Source of the DNA: Neelides folsomi | Lineage: Eukaryota > Arthropoda > Collembola > Neelipleona > Neelidae | Reading direction: 5' to 3' | NCBI GenBank assembly: GCA_034687125.1 | Contig: JAQGBZ010000145.1 | Coordinates: 62,001-126,000 of the forward strand | DNA: 64,000 bases | Part shown: positions 25,401 through 37,400 of the stretch, in pieces | Layout of the letters: every line of letters begins with the position of its first letter | How positions within the stretch are numbered: position 1 is the first letter of the stretch | The notes under the pieces: model-generated | What the model was told of the DNA's origin: nothing | Databases searched by the model: none | The model's input: only the letters and a program-made list of their open reading frames with translations | Position numbers and translations under genes: made by a program

Positions 25401-27638
25401 AAGACCTTCAAGGCAACCCCTCCTGAAAAAGGAAGTTTTCCTCTCGACCGCAACAACGTGTGTAAAAACTTTATGGTGAATTACATGATCTGTCTTAAGC
25501 AAAACGAGCATGTAAACGAAAGATGCAGAATTGAAGCCAAGGATTATTTCAACTGTAGAATGGAAAATGGTCTTATGGCCAAAGAAGAACTCTCAAAACT
25601 TGGATATTCAGATAAAGATGAATCTGATCCTAAGAGTGCGGAGTGAATTATTTGTATGAGTATAAGCATTCCTAGTATTAAATGATAGTGTTTTATAAGT
25701 GAGTTAATTGTGTAGTAAATTAGCTACAAATTAATAACAATATATTCATTCAACTGCCATCATGAGTGAAGATGTTTCAGAAGTTGTTAAAATCCTCCCT
25801 GAATGCCAAAAGGATCCAAAAATTGAATCAAAATCACAAGGTCTAAAAGTGTTAATTGGAGTAACTGGAAGTGTAGCTACAATCAAATTACCACTTTTAG
25901 TTGAGAAATTAACTATTTGTACATTAGTGCAAATGAGCGAAATAGCTATTATCCCAACAGAGAAATCTCTACATTTTTTCCAATCAACTGACCTTCCAAA
26001 TTCAGTCAAAGTATGGAAAGATTCTGATGAATGGTCAATGTGGCAAAAGCGTAGTGATCCGGTTTTGCACGTTGATTTAGTTAAGTGGGCCGATTGCTTA
26101 ATTATTGCCCCTTTGGATGCAAATACTCTTGGGAAAATATCAAGCGGCATTTGCGATAATTTACTCACTTGTGTGGTTCGAGCTTGGGATACGAACAAGC
26201 CGTTAATTTTCTCTCCTGCAATGAATACGAAGATGTGGGATCATCCAATTACATCCACTCAGATTCAAACACTTCTTCAATTTGGATACATTTATGTTAA
26301 ACCGATTGAAAAAACTCTTATTTGTGGGGACAAAGGAATTGGAGCGATGGCTGAAGTTGATTCAATTGTCAAAGTTTTTCAATATGTCATGAAAGGTCAA
26401 TTGTCAGTGTCAAGTGATTTGTCTGAAAATGAGTAGAATAGTTATTAAAGTGAAAGTATAGTCATTTTATTTAAAGAAATTTGTATAGTCATTTGACTTA
26501 TTGTTAGTACTCTAGTTTATCAAACTTTACTTCATAAATTTTATTGTCCTACAAAAGACTTCTTAAATTTTACGGTATTTAGTCATTGCCTAAATTCCCT
26601 TATAAAGATATTTAATATCTAACTACCTTTACAGTGATGAATGTTTTTATTCCTTTCAGATTTACGTCCATGCTCTGTTGAAAAGCAGTGACGCAGAAAT
26701 TATTAATTTAGCTGCAGATTTCTTCGAAAAGAGTCCAAGTGAAGGAGTAAAGGATGAATGGGATAATGCAGCTTACTCAAATTCCTTCAAACTTTATCTC
26801 ATGTTGATCCATTATGAGAAGAGCATCGAAATGATCCTGGATGCTGCTCATGTCTATTTTGACTCCTCGTCTTCATTTTCCGACCCGAGCATGGAATTAG
26901 CCAAACTTTGCTTGAATTTAACTCACAATTTAAAAGATCCCCGTGTTTCTCATTTATTCAACCTTATTGAAGCTGTTAGAATTCTTAATAAGGATTTCAA
27001 ACTCAACATTCTTCCTCAATTTGGTAAAATATTTATAATGATATTACCATTATTAAAAATTATTCACCATATTCCATCATACTAATAATCGTGAAGTAAA
27101 ACAAATATTTTTTTCATTTTTCAGTGCGAAATCGCGTAGATATAATTGGACTTATAAGAGAAGCAATGCTAAATATTGAGAAAGGATATCGAAAAACACA
27201 GCAGCTTCTTAAGTTGGCTCTACTTCTTAAAATGGAAGACGGAATGATTGATAAAGCTGAGACAATCGTTCTTGAAATGGTCGGAAATGAGGCATTGGCA
27301 GCAGATGATAATAATTTCTGCGTTTCCATTTGTCAAAGCATCATGGCCAAAGAATACGATCGAGGATGGAATGTTTTCATTCAATTAGCCAAAGATCAAA
27401 AGGAACCACCAATATTTGGAAATGACACGCGGATCTCCTTCATTTCTTATGCTCTTTATATTTGTCCAGATAATGAAATTTTGAATGTGCTCAATGCCAA
27501 GTATGTCTTAGATATTCGGAGTTCTTTTCAATATTGATTTGAAATTGAATTGAATTAATTCCATTTATTCTCTATTTCAGGTATTCAATTGAAAGGAATT
27601 TACTTAAACGGGGAAAAGACGAAATTCACTCTTCTTAA
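16411..27638 (+). CDS. NBAS: NBAS, subunit of the NRZ ER tethering complex
   Basis: About 19 exons give roughly 1,320 codons. The N-terminal part is the NBAS beta-propeller region (for example WIYALSPNGKIIAVLQSSSI and FRCLTWNSDSTLFAVSF blades, then SIFKLVISPSENIVGAIHIS). The exon at 18,271-18,780 and those after it give the helical Sec39 domain (KKRNWVLQECLDRIPDDIDS; WCEEFLPKEVENKTVSIGEV). NBAS works with RINT1 and ZW10 at the endoplasmic reticulum in Golgi-to-ER retrograde transport and has been linked to nonsense-mediated decay. The start ATG at 16,411 opens an exon ending at a GT donor. Vertebrate NBAS is about 2,370 residues; this model stops at TAA 27,636-27,638 just after the Sec39-like region, so the C-terminal ~1,000 residues appear absent. 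One intron holds a MULE, another holds COX19 and PPCDC. Confidence 0.88.
19050..19270 (+). repeat. Left array of GCTCGAA units
   Basis: About a dozen copies of a unit close to TTGCTCGAAACATAAA lie head to tail with variable spacers. They form the left terminal repeat of the MULE. Periodic copies of a core in a transposon end are typical of transposase binding sites; that role here is inferred. Confidence 0.8.
21300..22437 (+). pseudogene. Degenerate MULE transposase
   Basis: Recognisable blocks in order are LLEILANSPHWFTDTFKST, YSIRAFENDIVYPCLYILM, GCFFHLNQ-like sequence around 21,825, YRKVQ-like FRKVQSIPEMY, SSLAFLPEEDVIAGFENLQS, NWIGNLLPNNQRLPPRYPLK, LWNCYQSTIQNFPRTNSSLE and INCLIGLNHPQIYQFIE-like sequence. 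This series is the signature of MULE transposases common in arthropod genomes. The second half is one nearly open frame (21,785-22,180, then 22,244-22,437), but stops and frame changes break the gene at several points, so it is not functional. The N-terminal DNA-binding portion was not found. Confidence 0.8.
22750..22995 (-). repeat. Right array of TTCGAGCA units (inverted)
   Basis: About a dozen copies of TTCGAGCAAT-like units, the reverse complement of the left array. Some copies have drifted to TTTAGAGCA. This is the right terminal repeat of the MULE, ending CGTATGATTGCTCG when read inward. Confidence 0.8.
25377..25646 (+). CDS. COX19: COX19, cytochrome c oxidase assembly factor
   Basis: This intronless 89-codon gene has the family layout: an N-terminal segment SMTFGQKTFKATPPEKGSFP, then a twin CX9C coiled-coil-helix-coiled-coil-helix domain. 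The pairs are C-KNFMVNYMI-C and C-RIEAKDYFN-C, each with exactly nine intervening residues, and the helix end reads MAKEELSKLGYSDKD as in COX19. The protein acts in the mitochondrial intermembrane space in copper handling and assembly of complex IV; the cysteine pairs are oxidised on import. Length matches the family (~90 residues). It lies wholly in an NBAS intron on the same strand, 377 nt past the donor and 115 nt before PPCDC. Confidence 0.92.
   Translation: MSSMTFGQKTFKATPPEKGSFPLDRNNVCKNFMVNYMICLKQNEHVNERCRIEAKDYFNCRMENGLMAKEELSKLGYSDKDESDPKSAE
25762..26436 (+). CDS. PPCDC: Phosphopantothenoylcysteine decarboxylase
   Basis: This intronless 224-codon gene encodes a flavoprotein of the HFCD family that decarboxylates 4'-phosphopantothenoyl-cysteine to 4'-phosphopantetheine in coenzyme A synthesis. 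Visible motifs are the FMN-binding LIGVTGSVATIKLP near residues 30-45, the catalytic-His block VLHVDLVKWADCLIIAPLDA, the flavin-contact stretch TLGKISSGICDNLLTCVVRA, the substrate motif PAMNTKMWDHP, and the C-terminal ICGDKGIGAMAE with the conserved active-site Cys. It is slightly longer than vertebrate forms (~204) because of an N-terminal leader of about 25 residues. It sits in the same NBAS intron as COX19, on the same strand, possibly sharing a promoter or transcript; that is inference. Confidence 0.92.
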   Translation: MSEDVSEVVKILPECQKDPKIESKSQGLKVLIGVTGSVATIKLPLLVEKLTICTLVQMSEIAIIPTEKSLHFFQSTDLPNSVKVWKDSDEWSMWQKRSDPVLHVDLVKWADCLIIAPLDANTLGKISSGICDNLLTCVVRAWDTNKPLIFSPAMNTKMWDHPITSTQIQTLLQFGYIYVKPIEKTLICGDKGIGAMAEVDSIVKVFQYVMKGQLSVSSDLSENE

Positions 27639-28084
27639 CCATACAGAAATTCAGTTAAATTACTTTAATTGTTGTTTAACATTAATAATAGTAATATACT
27701 ATATTGATATTGAGTATCGTTACTTAATTTACATTATTTAAAGTACGGTTAACATATTAATTATTTAGCATGTTTAATTTATCATGTAAAATTATATTTA
27801 AAACAAAGTTTCAGCAGGTAAAAATCTGAATAAAAAGTAAATTCATTATTACCTATTTCAATTTATACGACTCATTGAATTTTCAATTTAAACGATTTGA
27901 TATAATAAATAATTTTAATTATATGTTCTAATAGTTTTTCTCTAAATAGTTTATCTTTTAAATATTTTTTAATGGGTGTACTTATCAGTATCAGCAAAAG
28001 CGATTAAATTACTGATTGTTTTATTTCTTGATTTAATTAAGCGATTGTCGAATTTTATTTCAACATTTGCTCGGGTTTGGTTCC
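27639..28084. other. Short convergent spacer, NBAS to gprs-like gene
   Basis: AT-rich 3' sequences of two genes that meet tail to tail. It should hold both polyadenylation regions. Nothing else was recognised. Confidence 0.6.
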
Positions 28085-30799
28085 CTATGAGGAGCTTCTT
28101 CCATGAGGAGACCCTGAATGAGTATCAGCACCACCGCCAGACGACATTCGTCCAGAGTCAATTTCACTACTTCCAGAAGAAGCCAGCGTCGTATTGCTCC
28201 CATACGGATCCAATGAACTCTGAACTGACATTGAACGTCCACCTCCCGAGCGTCTTGGTCGATTTGGAGACAGCTTCGCTGGGTCAACCGATGTTGGGTC
28301 AGCCTATCGCCGAATTCAAATTACAAATAAATGCATTCAAGAAGCATTCGGCCATTGTAATATAAATATTATACACATTGCATTGATAATTCTCACAAAT
28401 ACTTAATCATTGAAGACAGATTTTAAGTTTAATTAGAAAGTGTAAGTGTGTACATAAGCGTTTACTTGGTAGGCCAATGCATTCATGACGATATGATACG
28501 GAACAACTCCGAGAGGGTGAATGTCCTTCATCAAAACATTCGCTGGGATTTTATGAAATTGGATATATTCAAGGAAGTTTCCTTTTAAAAATATTAAATA
28601 CATCATTATCTCATAAAAATTAATTGTTATACACCTAAATTTTAATATCGTGTACATATTATATTGATTATTTTAGAGATTAATTCATGAATAGTGGGAT
28701 TAATTACCGATAACTTCTTTAAGTTGAATAGTGGGATTGTTGTCACAATACTTTTTACTCCACATTAATGCAGCCTATTAAATAAAATAATATGCATTTA
28801 TTAATATATTAAATCTTAATAATAAAATGTTACAGGTAATGTAGAGAGTATTGTAGAATATATTTCATTCTCAGATTTTTCTTTTGACCTGAAATTTTGT
28901 GAATTCGTCAGCTTTAAGTTCTTCCCTGACTAAAACAAGTCTCACAACGTGTTGAGGAAGTAGCGTAAATGATCCCAAGTTAAGAACTTCTGTTCCATGT
29001 AAATCCACGAATTCGAGTACCTATTTAAATAACCGAATTATCATATATTAAAAATATGAATTTCTGATTAGAAATATGGCAAGAGATTTCATCTTTGAAT
29101 TTTTTACTAATTACCTTTTGTACAAGAGATTTTGTACACTTGTATTGGATGTAACGTTCAGCAGATGCTAAAAGAGCACACACAGTATCAACATTGATGC
29201 AACACTGAACAAATCCAACACAAGCTTTGCGGAGCTCTTCAAGTCCGTAATAATCCGCTGCATTCATGACTCCTTAAATATACGAAAAGGTTCAAGATTA
29301 AATTGAAATTGTTGTTTTCAATCAAATAGAAAACTCATTAGATTATATTACACATATATAAGTACCAAGAAGCGTTCTTGGCTGGAGAGTAACATAACCC
29401 GTATGAATGTATTCAATAAGCTGACGGAAAACGTCAGGTTCGAACTCCTCCACAATGAGAGTTTGATGTTGTTGGGGCTAAAACAAAGAGAATCTGTCAA
29501 GTTTTAATCATCTAAATGCCAATAATGTTTATATGGATAGTAAATAGGTGAGTGTGTCTGTCAGTTTTTAGAAATGACAGATGTGAGTTTTATGAAGAGA
29601 GCGTCGCTCTCTCAAAGTGTGGCAAGCGTGTAGCCATGAATGAAGAAGGAGAAATTTCTACAAGGACCCAACATCACTCAGCATTGTGCATTGGCTCAAA
29701 AATATTCCCAAACTGCGAAAGATTCTTTGAAGGCGAAAAATGGCTTAAAAAGAAGTTAATCAAACAGTGTAAAAAGTATGCTGGTCAAAAAAATGCATAA
29801 ACGGCCACTCGTTCGGAGTTTCAAAATGCTGAAAAAGAAAAGCGAGATCTCGAAAGAAGATTAAGAGAAATCAGCGAAATAGAAGGAGAAGATTTTATAA
29901 ATACTTATAAATAAGCTTGTTGCAAATGAAACCCCACCTCCGAAATTGTAGAAAGTTGTTGCTGAAATCCTCGCTATTTAAAGTAGTGTTATATTCATTC
30001 ATTATATTGATTAGTGATTTTTTACTGTTAGATGTAAATAATTACAGGAATCATTGTGAATTTGTATTTTTGTCAAATGTTTTTGTAATTTAGGTATGAA
30101 GACAATTACTCAAATCATTTATAATTTTAAGCTCATATTCATTAAGAATTCATGTCACTTATTTACTTACAAGTTTGTATTAAACTTTTACATGTATAAT
30201 GTAACAAAATAATGTACTTACAGGTACTCTATTTATGTAATATTTATAATAATACCTATTTAGACTATTCAAATTAATGCTATATTTACCGACGGCTTTG
30301 ACGGTTGAGGATTCTGCATGTTAAGCAGAGGCTCAGAACTCCTTTTGAGGAAAAGCCTAAGTTTGTTTTCCTTCGGTGGCGGATCTTTCTTTCGCTGAGG
30401 AGAAGGTGTTTGATACAACATTTTGAAAAATACCCTGAAAGACCGAAATTAACATAGGGTCAATCAAGGTCAATCAAGAGTATTTGGCTATGAAATAAAT
30501 GCTTAAATGGTTGACCTGCTTCTTGCTGCGAGGACGGCCTTGACGGCGCAAACAGGTTCCCTTGTGTCTCCCACAAGGAAAGTAACGTCGCAAAGCTCGG
30601 GCATTGACGCGAGGAACTTCATGTCCTCAGCCAACCCTGTCTTGTTCTCGAAGGTCGAGTAGTCGTTTTCCTCACCGAGGTTCTCAGCCATGTAGAAGGC
30701 GGAAGGGAGTAGGTCGATCCCAAGCATCGTCAGTTCAAAGGTCTTTCTGCGTCTCTTGGTCGAAGATCGATTAAGGGAAGCAGCAGGTGGGACTGACAC
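28085..30799 (-). CDS. gprs: BTB/POZ serine-enriched protein, gprs type (5' end incomplete)
   Basis: Eight minus-strand exons in consistent phase: 30,799-30,516; 30,434(approx.)-30,290; 29,477-29,366; 29,272-29,115; 29,020-28,889; 28,774-28,708; 28,581-28,466; 28,303-28,085. The BTB domain starts at MPELCDVTFLVGDTREPVCA and continues through QQHQTLIVEEFEPDVFRQLI and YIHTGYVTLQPRTLLGVMNA; the BACK-like region includes GFVQCCINVDTVCALLASAE and FLEYIQFHKIPANVLMKDIH. The tail is rich in Ser and Gly, giving the family its name. This conserved arthropod protein is of uncertain function, perhaps a Cullin-3 adaptor. No ATG lies upstream in the first frame: the open frame extends to a stop near 30,860. 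Either translation starts at the internal ATG 30,727 (MLGIDLLPSAFY) or an upstream exon exists. Confidence 0.85.
29572..29914 (+). pseudogene. Coding-like remnant antisense in a gprs intron
   Basis: A plus-strand frame runs 115 codons with one internal stop. It has coding-like composition: a Cys-containing first part (YEESVALSKCGKRVAMNEEG; ALCIGSKIFPNCERFFEGEK) and a charged, coiled-coil-like tail (NAEKEKRDLERRLREISEIE). It lies in the 812-nt gprs intron 29,478-30,289, on the opposite strand. I do not recognise the family. It could be a retrocopy or transposon-gene fragment, or an exon of an unknown gene. Confidence 0.35.
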
Positions 30800-31469
30800 C
30801 CGCGCAAAATCACCCGAAAACCAACCTGGACTTTCTACGCACTTTCCCTCCCTATCCTTTTACATTAACTCTATAAGTATACTCCATAATTAATATAATA
30901 AAATTATGATTGATGATAATCCTGGATTAATATCGGAGTTATAATAATGATAATTAATAATTTCATCAATTCAATTCGACTTTCTAATGATCCATAAAAC
31001 ACCAGGGGCTTATCGAGAAAAAGTAAAAAGACAAAAACTATTATATCACCAATGCTTAAATATCTATAGTGGGAGAATTAACCAATAAGACTTCTGGCGG
31101 TTTGCTCATTGCCCATTGCTCTTATGCTCTTTCTCTTTTGCTAGCTCAATAATCAATAACAATTAATGAATTACTGTCATTCTTTTCTTATAAGAATTTA
31201 AATAAGATTATACAATTATTTAAATATTAGCAAATATTAGGCTTGGAGGAGAAGAGCAAACCGTCGAGTAGCAAATCCTTGAATAATTTGTGTAAAGTTC
31301 AGAGTGTCAAACGATCAAGGGACACTACGATTTATTTTTATATAAATTGTCTTTGTATTTGTATATTGTTTAACACACTTTCTTTATTTCGAGTGTTATA
31401 AGTATAAGCCTTGATTTGATGATTAAAGATGATGCATTTTTAGTAAAGAGATTCTAAAAGTTCTAGACA
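30800..31469. promoter_or_regulatory. Divergent intergenic region, gprs-like and TOPBP1
   Basis: This 670-nt spacer separates two head-to-head genes and is AT-rich. It must hold the TOPBP1 promoter and either the gprs promoter or an unseen upstream gprs exon. No TATA or initiator element could be assigned with confidence. Confidence 0.5.
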
Positions 31470-34400
31470 ATGGAATTCAATTTAACGGAATACTCACAGA
31501 ATCATCTTTCTCAACTCTCACAACCTCATGAAGACCATGTGGACAAGAAAATCATTTTCATCGTACCCAAAGATAAAACTTTACGAGATTTATCAGAGCC
31601 CATGTCCCATGCCTTCCAAGTAATTATGAATTACAATATTTGAAAATACCTTTGATTAATGTTAATTATTGTATGTAAATAATAAAAAAAAATTTTTTAT
31701 TTATTTTAGCTCGCCATTGAACATCAATTGAAACATGAGTGTTTGCGAGAAGAAGAAATTTTGCCATCCACACCGAAAAAACAGAATATCTTTGTAATAG
31801 AGAAATTTGAGGGTTTGGCTTTTGAAACCCTAGAAAAATATTTGAATAAGACGAAGGGGATCAAGTATTAAATTATCCAATTTATTATATTTTATCCAAT
31901 ATATTTATGCATTCATTAATATAAAGAGTTGATGGGTAGTTTCTAACAAACTTCTAAATAGGATACTTGGACCACAATGTCTCTGTTATGTCATGCAGCG
32001 GGCTGAATTGAACTGTAACATCAGAAATAACTGGGTCCCCACATTGACACTAGGAATGCGGAATGCCGTCATTACTCTTACTGGATTTGATAAAGAAGAG
32101 CGTCCTCGTCTTCATCATTTGATCCAGCAAATGAATGGGCTTATCCTGAGGGAATTTACACAACAGACGACTCACCTTGTAGCAAATAACATTTACACTG
32201 CTAAGGTTCTTGCAGCCTTTCAAGCCGATGTCCCGGTGATGAAGAAAGAATGGGTCCTTGATGTGTACGAAAAAAGCCAAATGAAACTCGTTTCTGGAAC
32301 TGACCCTGAATTTCTAGATTTCATCTGTCCAATATTTTACAAGTTGAATACTACGGTATCACAAGTTTCGACTCAAATGAAGCAAACTTTAAAGAACCTC
32401 ATCGAACGAAATGGTAAATTATAATTAATAACAAAGAACATCATAATTTCAAGCAAACATTCAATAATGCATTGATTTTTAGGGGGCATTTGTTCATTTC
32501 AATTAAAAAGGGGAGAAGCGCAAATTCTGATTGTTCCTAAACCAGAAGGGGAAAAATTCAAGTTTGCCCAAGAATGGAAAATTCCTTGTGTTCGACCAGA
32601 TTGGATTGAAAAGTGTGTGGATGCAAAACGCCTTCTCCCATACAATGAATTTCGCGTAATAAATAAAGCAAGGCTGCTTTCTTCAACTCGTGTAATGTCA
32701 GGTAATGATTTATGATTTTCACTTTTCACCAATAAACATTAATGATTTTTATTTTTTACACTTACAAAAAGTTTTGCATCAATTGATTAGATAGTTAACT
32801 TAAAATTTAAAAGATTTGACAATAATATCTTATTTTCTGATTATTATTAGATGTTGAAATTGAAATTGATACTGGGAGTTCATTGTTAAGTAATATAACA
32901 AAAACCTCAGACAATATGACCAGAACTCTTAATACTCCCGATATCAATCCACTTCTACTTGTGGGTTTAATCTTGGCTACTCCTAATTCCACTGCTCAGT
33001 CAGAAGCAGATCTTGAAATTCTTCGAAGCGCCGCTTCATCGGGTTATCTCGATGGCTTATGCGTAATTTTAATATAACTTTATACACATTTTCAATATAT
33101 AAAAATACATAGTATCTAATATAGTATAATATAATATAGTATCTTTATATATTAATTTATTTTTAGATTTATTTGTCTGGTTCAAAATCTGAAGAGATGA
33201 AGAAATTGATCAACAATTCAGGAGCGATGAGATTAGATAAAATCTGCTCAAAAGTTTCTCACATCGTCGTCACAACGGAGACAATTTCTCCGCTTGAAAT
33301 CCCAATGATAAAATGCCTTCAAAAAAAGTATGCGATCGTGTTCAAACTAAAATTAAAATACACAGTAAACACATTATCAATTAAATATTGTATTTACTTT
33401 TAAAATAAATTTTTCTGTAGACCTAAGATCGTTCGCTTTGAATGGGTTTTGGCTTCAGCGAAGAACGGATTCCCCGCAGATGAAGAAATATACGAAATAA
33501 ATTTGAATCTTGATTCATCTTCAGAAATTCCTAAGAAATCTGTTCAACCCATTCCTTTCCAATCTTTCCCAATGGATGAAGAACCTCCAGGGTCTCAATC
33601 AATTTTAATTGAGAATGGTCATGATCTCGAAGAGTTGGTGGAACAAATCCCTCACCTATCCAGAGAAACACTTCGTAAAGGATCAAACGCCCGTGTGACT
33701 GCGGGGTCAGTAAATAGGGATATTCATAACCTTGAAATTCCAATGGAAATGAACTCTTTTGGCAATTGCAATGTTCCTGAACGCCAGTCACCAGCTGAGG
33801 AAATGGAAACCGAAAGCGAAATAGTAAATTCGGAAACTTCGCATGTTTTCGTTTTTTTCCAACTCAAATTCAATTTGTTAGATGAGCTCAAAGACCATAA
33901 AGAATTCCTGGAATGCGGGGTTAGGAAATTGGGAGGAGAAATTTGTACTAAGAATCCTGACATTGTCATTGGACCTCCACTAAGAAATGAAAAAGTTCCT
34001 GTTGGAATTAATTGCTTTACTGAGGATTGGCTGGTAATTACTTGTTATTAACTAATATTATTAGGCTATTATCTACTTAATTAATGATTATTAATGACAT
34101 TTATTGTAATCTAGAATGAGTGCCATTCAATGGATAGTCGGAACATTGAAATTAAATTTCACCACATTTCCCTTCAGATGCACAAAGAACTTAAAAATAT
34201 TTTAAAAGGGGTTGTTGCAGCTGTGAGTGCATATTTGACCAATGAAAAGGAATATATTGCCCAATTGGTAACTGGAATGGGAGGGACGTAAGTTGTTTAA
34301 TAAATACATCAGTTAAACCGTTAAGTTAAATATTGATAAAATTATTTGGTTTTAAATTTTACTTGTCACCTTTGTCATACATTGGATGTTATTGTAGAAT

Positions 34401-37400
34401 TTAATTGTGAATTTATGGTTTAGATATCAAGAAGTTTTTGCTCGGAAGTCAAGTCTCGAGAAAGGAAATGTCCAGAAATCGACTATCCTTATATGTTCAA
34501 CCACGGATAATGATAAATACAAGGCAGCTATTCGATGGCAAGTTCCAGTCGTCACCGTTGAGTGGGCCCTCGCCTGCTACAATGAAAAATCTAAAGTCAA
34601 TGAATCGAGATTCTTAACCTCAAACAAACAAGGAACCCCTGACTCTACGATCAATTTCTTTCCAATAACGCCTAGTGTGTCAAGAGTTAATTCTAAACCA
34701 GTAGTCACCAATTCAAAGATGGATAATCTTGTCGAAAAACATATGGAATTACAAGCCAATGGCTTCAGAACTCCTCCAGTTCCTGGAAATCGACTCAGCG
34801 TCCTTTCTAATCGGACGAAAAGTCCAGCTACTCCAGAAACTCCTTTATCTCAATCACAAGGCCTGACTCAAACACCAGAACCGATGTCGGCCCCAAGGAA
34901 CCCAGAAGGTCGGAAGTTCACTGATTTGAAATCCGACGACACTTTTGATTCTCCATATTATAACCCATGCGGAGTGAAATGGAAATCTGAGCCATCTGAA
35001 GATTCCATAATTATGGAAGAATTGAATAAGCTCCATTCAATGGCTGCTAAAAGGATGGCAAACGAAGAGCGCATCACTGAAATCCCTCGATGGGTAACTA
35101 AAAATTTTAAATACCTTAGTTAGTTAAGGTTTAATTGTCATTTTGAGAATTATCCATATTATTATGTATTATTTGTTCACTTAAAAATGGCTTATTATAA
35201 CATATTTTTAGATCTTGCGAAACAATGCATCTGATGATGAGACTGCATCTCCTGCAACAAAGAAGTTACGCCACATGCTAACTTCTGAGAAATATGCTCA
35301 TATTCCTTATCCAGACATAACACCGGATATTTCTTTGAATGAATCAGTTGGAGCATTAAAGGTGTCTGACAGTGAAAGTAAAAGTAGAGAAAAGGAGAAT
35401 GAACCTCGGGTTCAAACACCACACGAATCACAAGTATCACCAGCTCCTGGTCCATCTCGAGGTGTACGAATAAGACCGCAAACTAATTCACCAAGAAAAT
35501 CAACTGAAAACCAACATTCCTCTAATGAATGGAAGTTCGTATTTTATTTTAATTAATACCTGAGATAATATATACTATAGAATAATATTAAGAATTGCTT
35601 TAAAAATTACTTATAAAATTATTCATGGTGGGGCTTACATGGTAATTTGCACAAGCGTTTCCCGAGCCCCACATATACATTTTCAATAATATTTTAGCGG
35701 TTCGTTCAAAATCACGTTTGTTCCGAGCGCGAATGAAATATAATTATAAATTGTTACTTCAAAAACATATTAATATTTTACTTACTTTTTACTTAGGACA
35801 ACTGATGAAACGATGGAGGATTTACAAGTTGATCAACAATTTAAGGAGGGAGATGTTGTAATCTATTTAAGTATAACTTGTGAAGAAATTATGGAAGATC
35901 TTGAAAATGTCATTAAGTCTTTGGGTGGATTCACAACCACCAATATCAAGGAACCACATTTGACTCACCTTATTTATCAGGTAAATTTTTCGTTCTTCAT
36001 ACAATTATTTTTAACATGTCTAGTGTTTAATAATTATGTTTATTTAATTTCATGTTTTAATTTACAGGGGAAGGTGACCACCGCAAGTAAATATGCTAAA
36101 CAAGTACATGACAAAAATAAGGTTTCTTTCTGTCCACCTCAATGGGTTTGGGACTGCGGCGATAAAAATGAATTTGTTCCTTATACGAAGGCGACTTCTA
36201 ATAGCAAGCCAACAGAGAGAACAACTCGATCCAGGTCAAAGGATCAACGATCTGAAAAACCAAAGTTGTCAATTGCTAAAAGCACCATTCACGACGTTAT
36301 GAACGATGAGATCTCGGAACGAGAAATTCCATCAACTCAGGATTTTATTGGGAATCCACTCATTTGGAATCCAAATGACGAGATGTTTAAATCAAAGAAC
36401 ACCGTTGAAAGAGTTGAAACGCATAAATCACCACCAAAAGAATCCCAACCTCTTACATTTGCTCTGAACAACACAAACCCTAATGTTACTTTCTATGATA
36501 TAATTATACTTTTTCTAAGATTTTACCATACTTTATATGATTTTAAGTTTTTATTTTAAATAGAAAAAGGAAATCGTAGAAGTCATCAAAAGCCTTGGCG
36601 GATTCGTTCACGAATCTCAACAGTTTGATTACCGAGTCGATGGTCTCATTACCAATGCATTATCAAGAAATGAGAAGGCCCTTTGTTCAATTGCATCTGG
36701 TGCATTTATAGTCAAAGAAGCTTTTGTCTACGATTCTCTTAAGAAAAAGCAATTCCTACCTGTAAGTATCGTTTTATTATTAATATTAATTATCTATCTA
36801 ATACATATGGGAGTTTAAATCCTAAATCGATAACTTCAAATTATGATTTTAATCTTAAGATTGTTTTAGTGATATTACGGGTATTATATCAAATATTGGG
36901 GCATATTGAGTAGATCCAGGGGATTAAAAATACATCGTGCGCTTAATTTTTATTATTCTTTCATTATTTTGCTATACTAAACAGCATAGCAAAATACTTT
37001 TTTGCTATACCATGGAATTGAAAAAAAATTAAATTAAAAATGTAAAAAATCTTTAGAAACGCGCAAAATAAAATATTAAGAGTTGAAGTTGATCGATTTG
37101 GGATTTAAACTCCCATATCATTTCATATTTAGTTATGAAAAATATAAGATATAGTTTTGTTAAGTTGTACATTACATTAAACCTTTGGTTTAATTTTTAT
37201 TAGGTCGAAGAATACTTTTTTAGGCCAGAAGAGCTGAACAAATTTCATGAGAAATCGTTGGCTCGAGCTGCGATTTATTGGTACAAAAAGATCAAACGAG
37301 ATGAGAAGTCGAAGCCTTACTCGGGAATGGAAATTTATCTAATTGAGAAAGAAGAACGGAAAAAGGCAATATCCCGGCTCATAACTGCCGGTGGAGGAAA

